Shown here: positions 6,496-6,650 of the stretch, in pieces
Position numbering within the stretch: the stretch's first letter is position 1
Layout: every line of letters begins with the position of its first letter
NCBI GenBank assembly: GCA_023381645.1
Contig: JAMCRJ010000010.1
Coordinates: 10,344 to 16,993, forward strand
Direction: 5' to 3'
DNA from: Gammaproteobacteria bacterium
GTDB taxonomy: Bacteria; Pseudomonadota; Gammaproteobacteria; Acidithiobacillales; Acidithiobacillaceae
DNA length: 6,650 nucleotides
Position numbers and translations under genes: made by a program
The notes under the pieces: model-generated
Seen by the model: only the letters and a program-made list of their open reading frames with translations
What the model was told of the DNA's origin: nothing
Databases searched by the model: none

Positions 6496-6650
6496 TTAGA
6501 ATCGTAATGCCAAGGAACCCACAACAGTCAGCGGCGCACCGGGATAGAAAGTCGCCGCACTGGCTCCGGTTTGCACATAGTTTTGGCTGATGAGGCCAAT
6601 ATAATGACGATTGAATAGATTCAGGAACTGCAGCCTTGCGGTTAGTTCGC
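6496..6650 (-). CDS. TonB-dependent outer-membrane receptor (first receptor), C-terminal 50 residues only
   Basis: Only the final barrel strands of this receptor are in the window; the 5' part lies beyond 6650. The frame ends at TAA 6496-6498. It contains the near-universal receptor motif LQFLNLFNRHYIG, then FYPGAPLTVVGSLALRF with the terminal phenylalanine that outer-membrane barrels need for assembly. This places the gene firmly in the TonB-dependent receptor family. It ends 12 nt before exbB, and the exbB ribosome site touches its stop codon, so the two are almost certainly co-transcribed. It is a separate gene from the receptor at 1-1676. Substrate cannot be judged from this fragment. Confidence 0.9.
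   Translation of the reverse strand, partial: ELTARLQFLNLFNRHYIGLISQNYVQTGASAATFYPGAPLTVVGSLALRF

Noticed and set aside
1..6650. CRISPR arrays, tRNA or rRNA genes, insertion sequences
   Set aside because: No spaced direct repeats, cloverleaf or rRNA-like stretches, transposase frames or terminal inverted repeats were seen. Nearly every base is assigned to a protein gene.

Overview
The window is one uninterrupted run of genes, all on the minus strand. It encodes a TonB-energised uptake system that reaches from the outer membrane to the cytoplasm. Read in the direction of transcription (6650 down to 1) it holds: the last 50 codons of a TonB-dependent outer-membrane receptor; exbB, exbD and tonB; an unrecognised 59-residue protein; a periplasmic binding protein, an FecCD/BtuC-type permease and an FecE/BtuD-type ATPase; and a second TonB-dependent receptor, whose 3' end lies outside the window.

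The organism is a Gram-negative bacterium, because it needs outer-membrane receptors, a periplasm and TonB-ExbB-ExbD. Composition and protein style suggest a moderately GC-rich gammaproteobacterium-like lineage such as Acidithiobacillus. That is an impression, not a demonstration. GC content varies strongly: sampled 60-base lines run from 37% (901-960, second receptor) to 78% (5101-5160, tonB linker).

Spacing is very tight. The first receptor ends 12 nt before exbB, and exbB and exbD are 1 nt apart. exbD and tonB overlap by 4 nt (GTGA). The small gene starts 12 nt after tonB. The small gene, binding protein, permease and ATPase are then joined by three successive 4-nt ATGA overlaps. The second receptor starts 22 nt after the ATPase. 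No gap has room for an ordinary promoter, riboswitch or terminator, so the control region should lie upstream, beyond position 6650.

Inferred flow: a receptor binds a scarce chelate, and TonB-ExbB-ExbD powers its passage into the periplasm. The binding protein hands it to a permease homodimer driven by two copies of the ATPase. The family handles ferric siderophores, haem, cobalamin and some metal complexes; the sequence does not identify the substrate. The most notable item is the small protein at 4510-4689, which has its own ribosome binding site and is translationally linked to the transporter genes.
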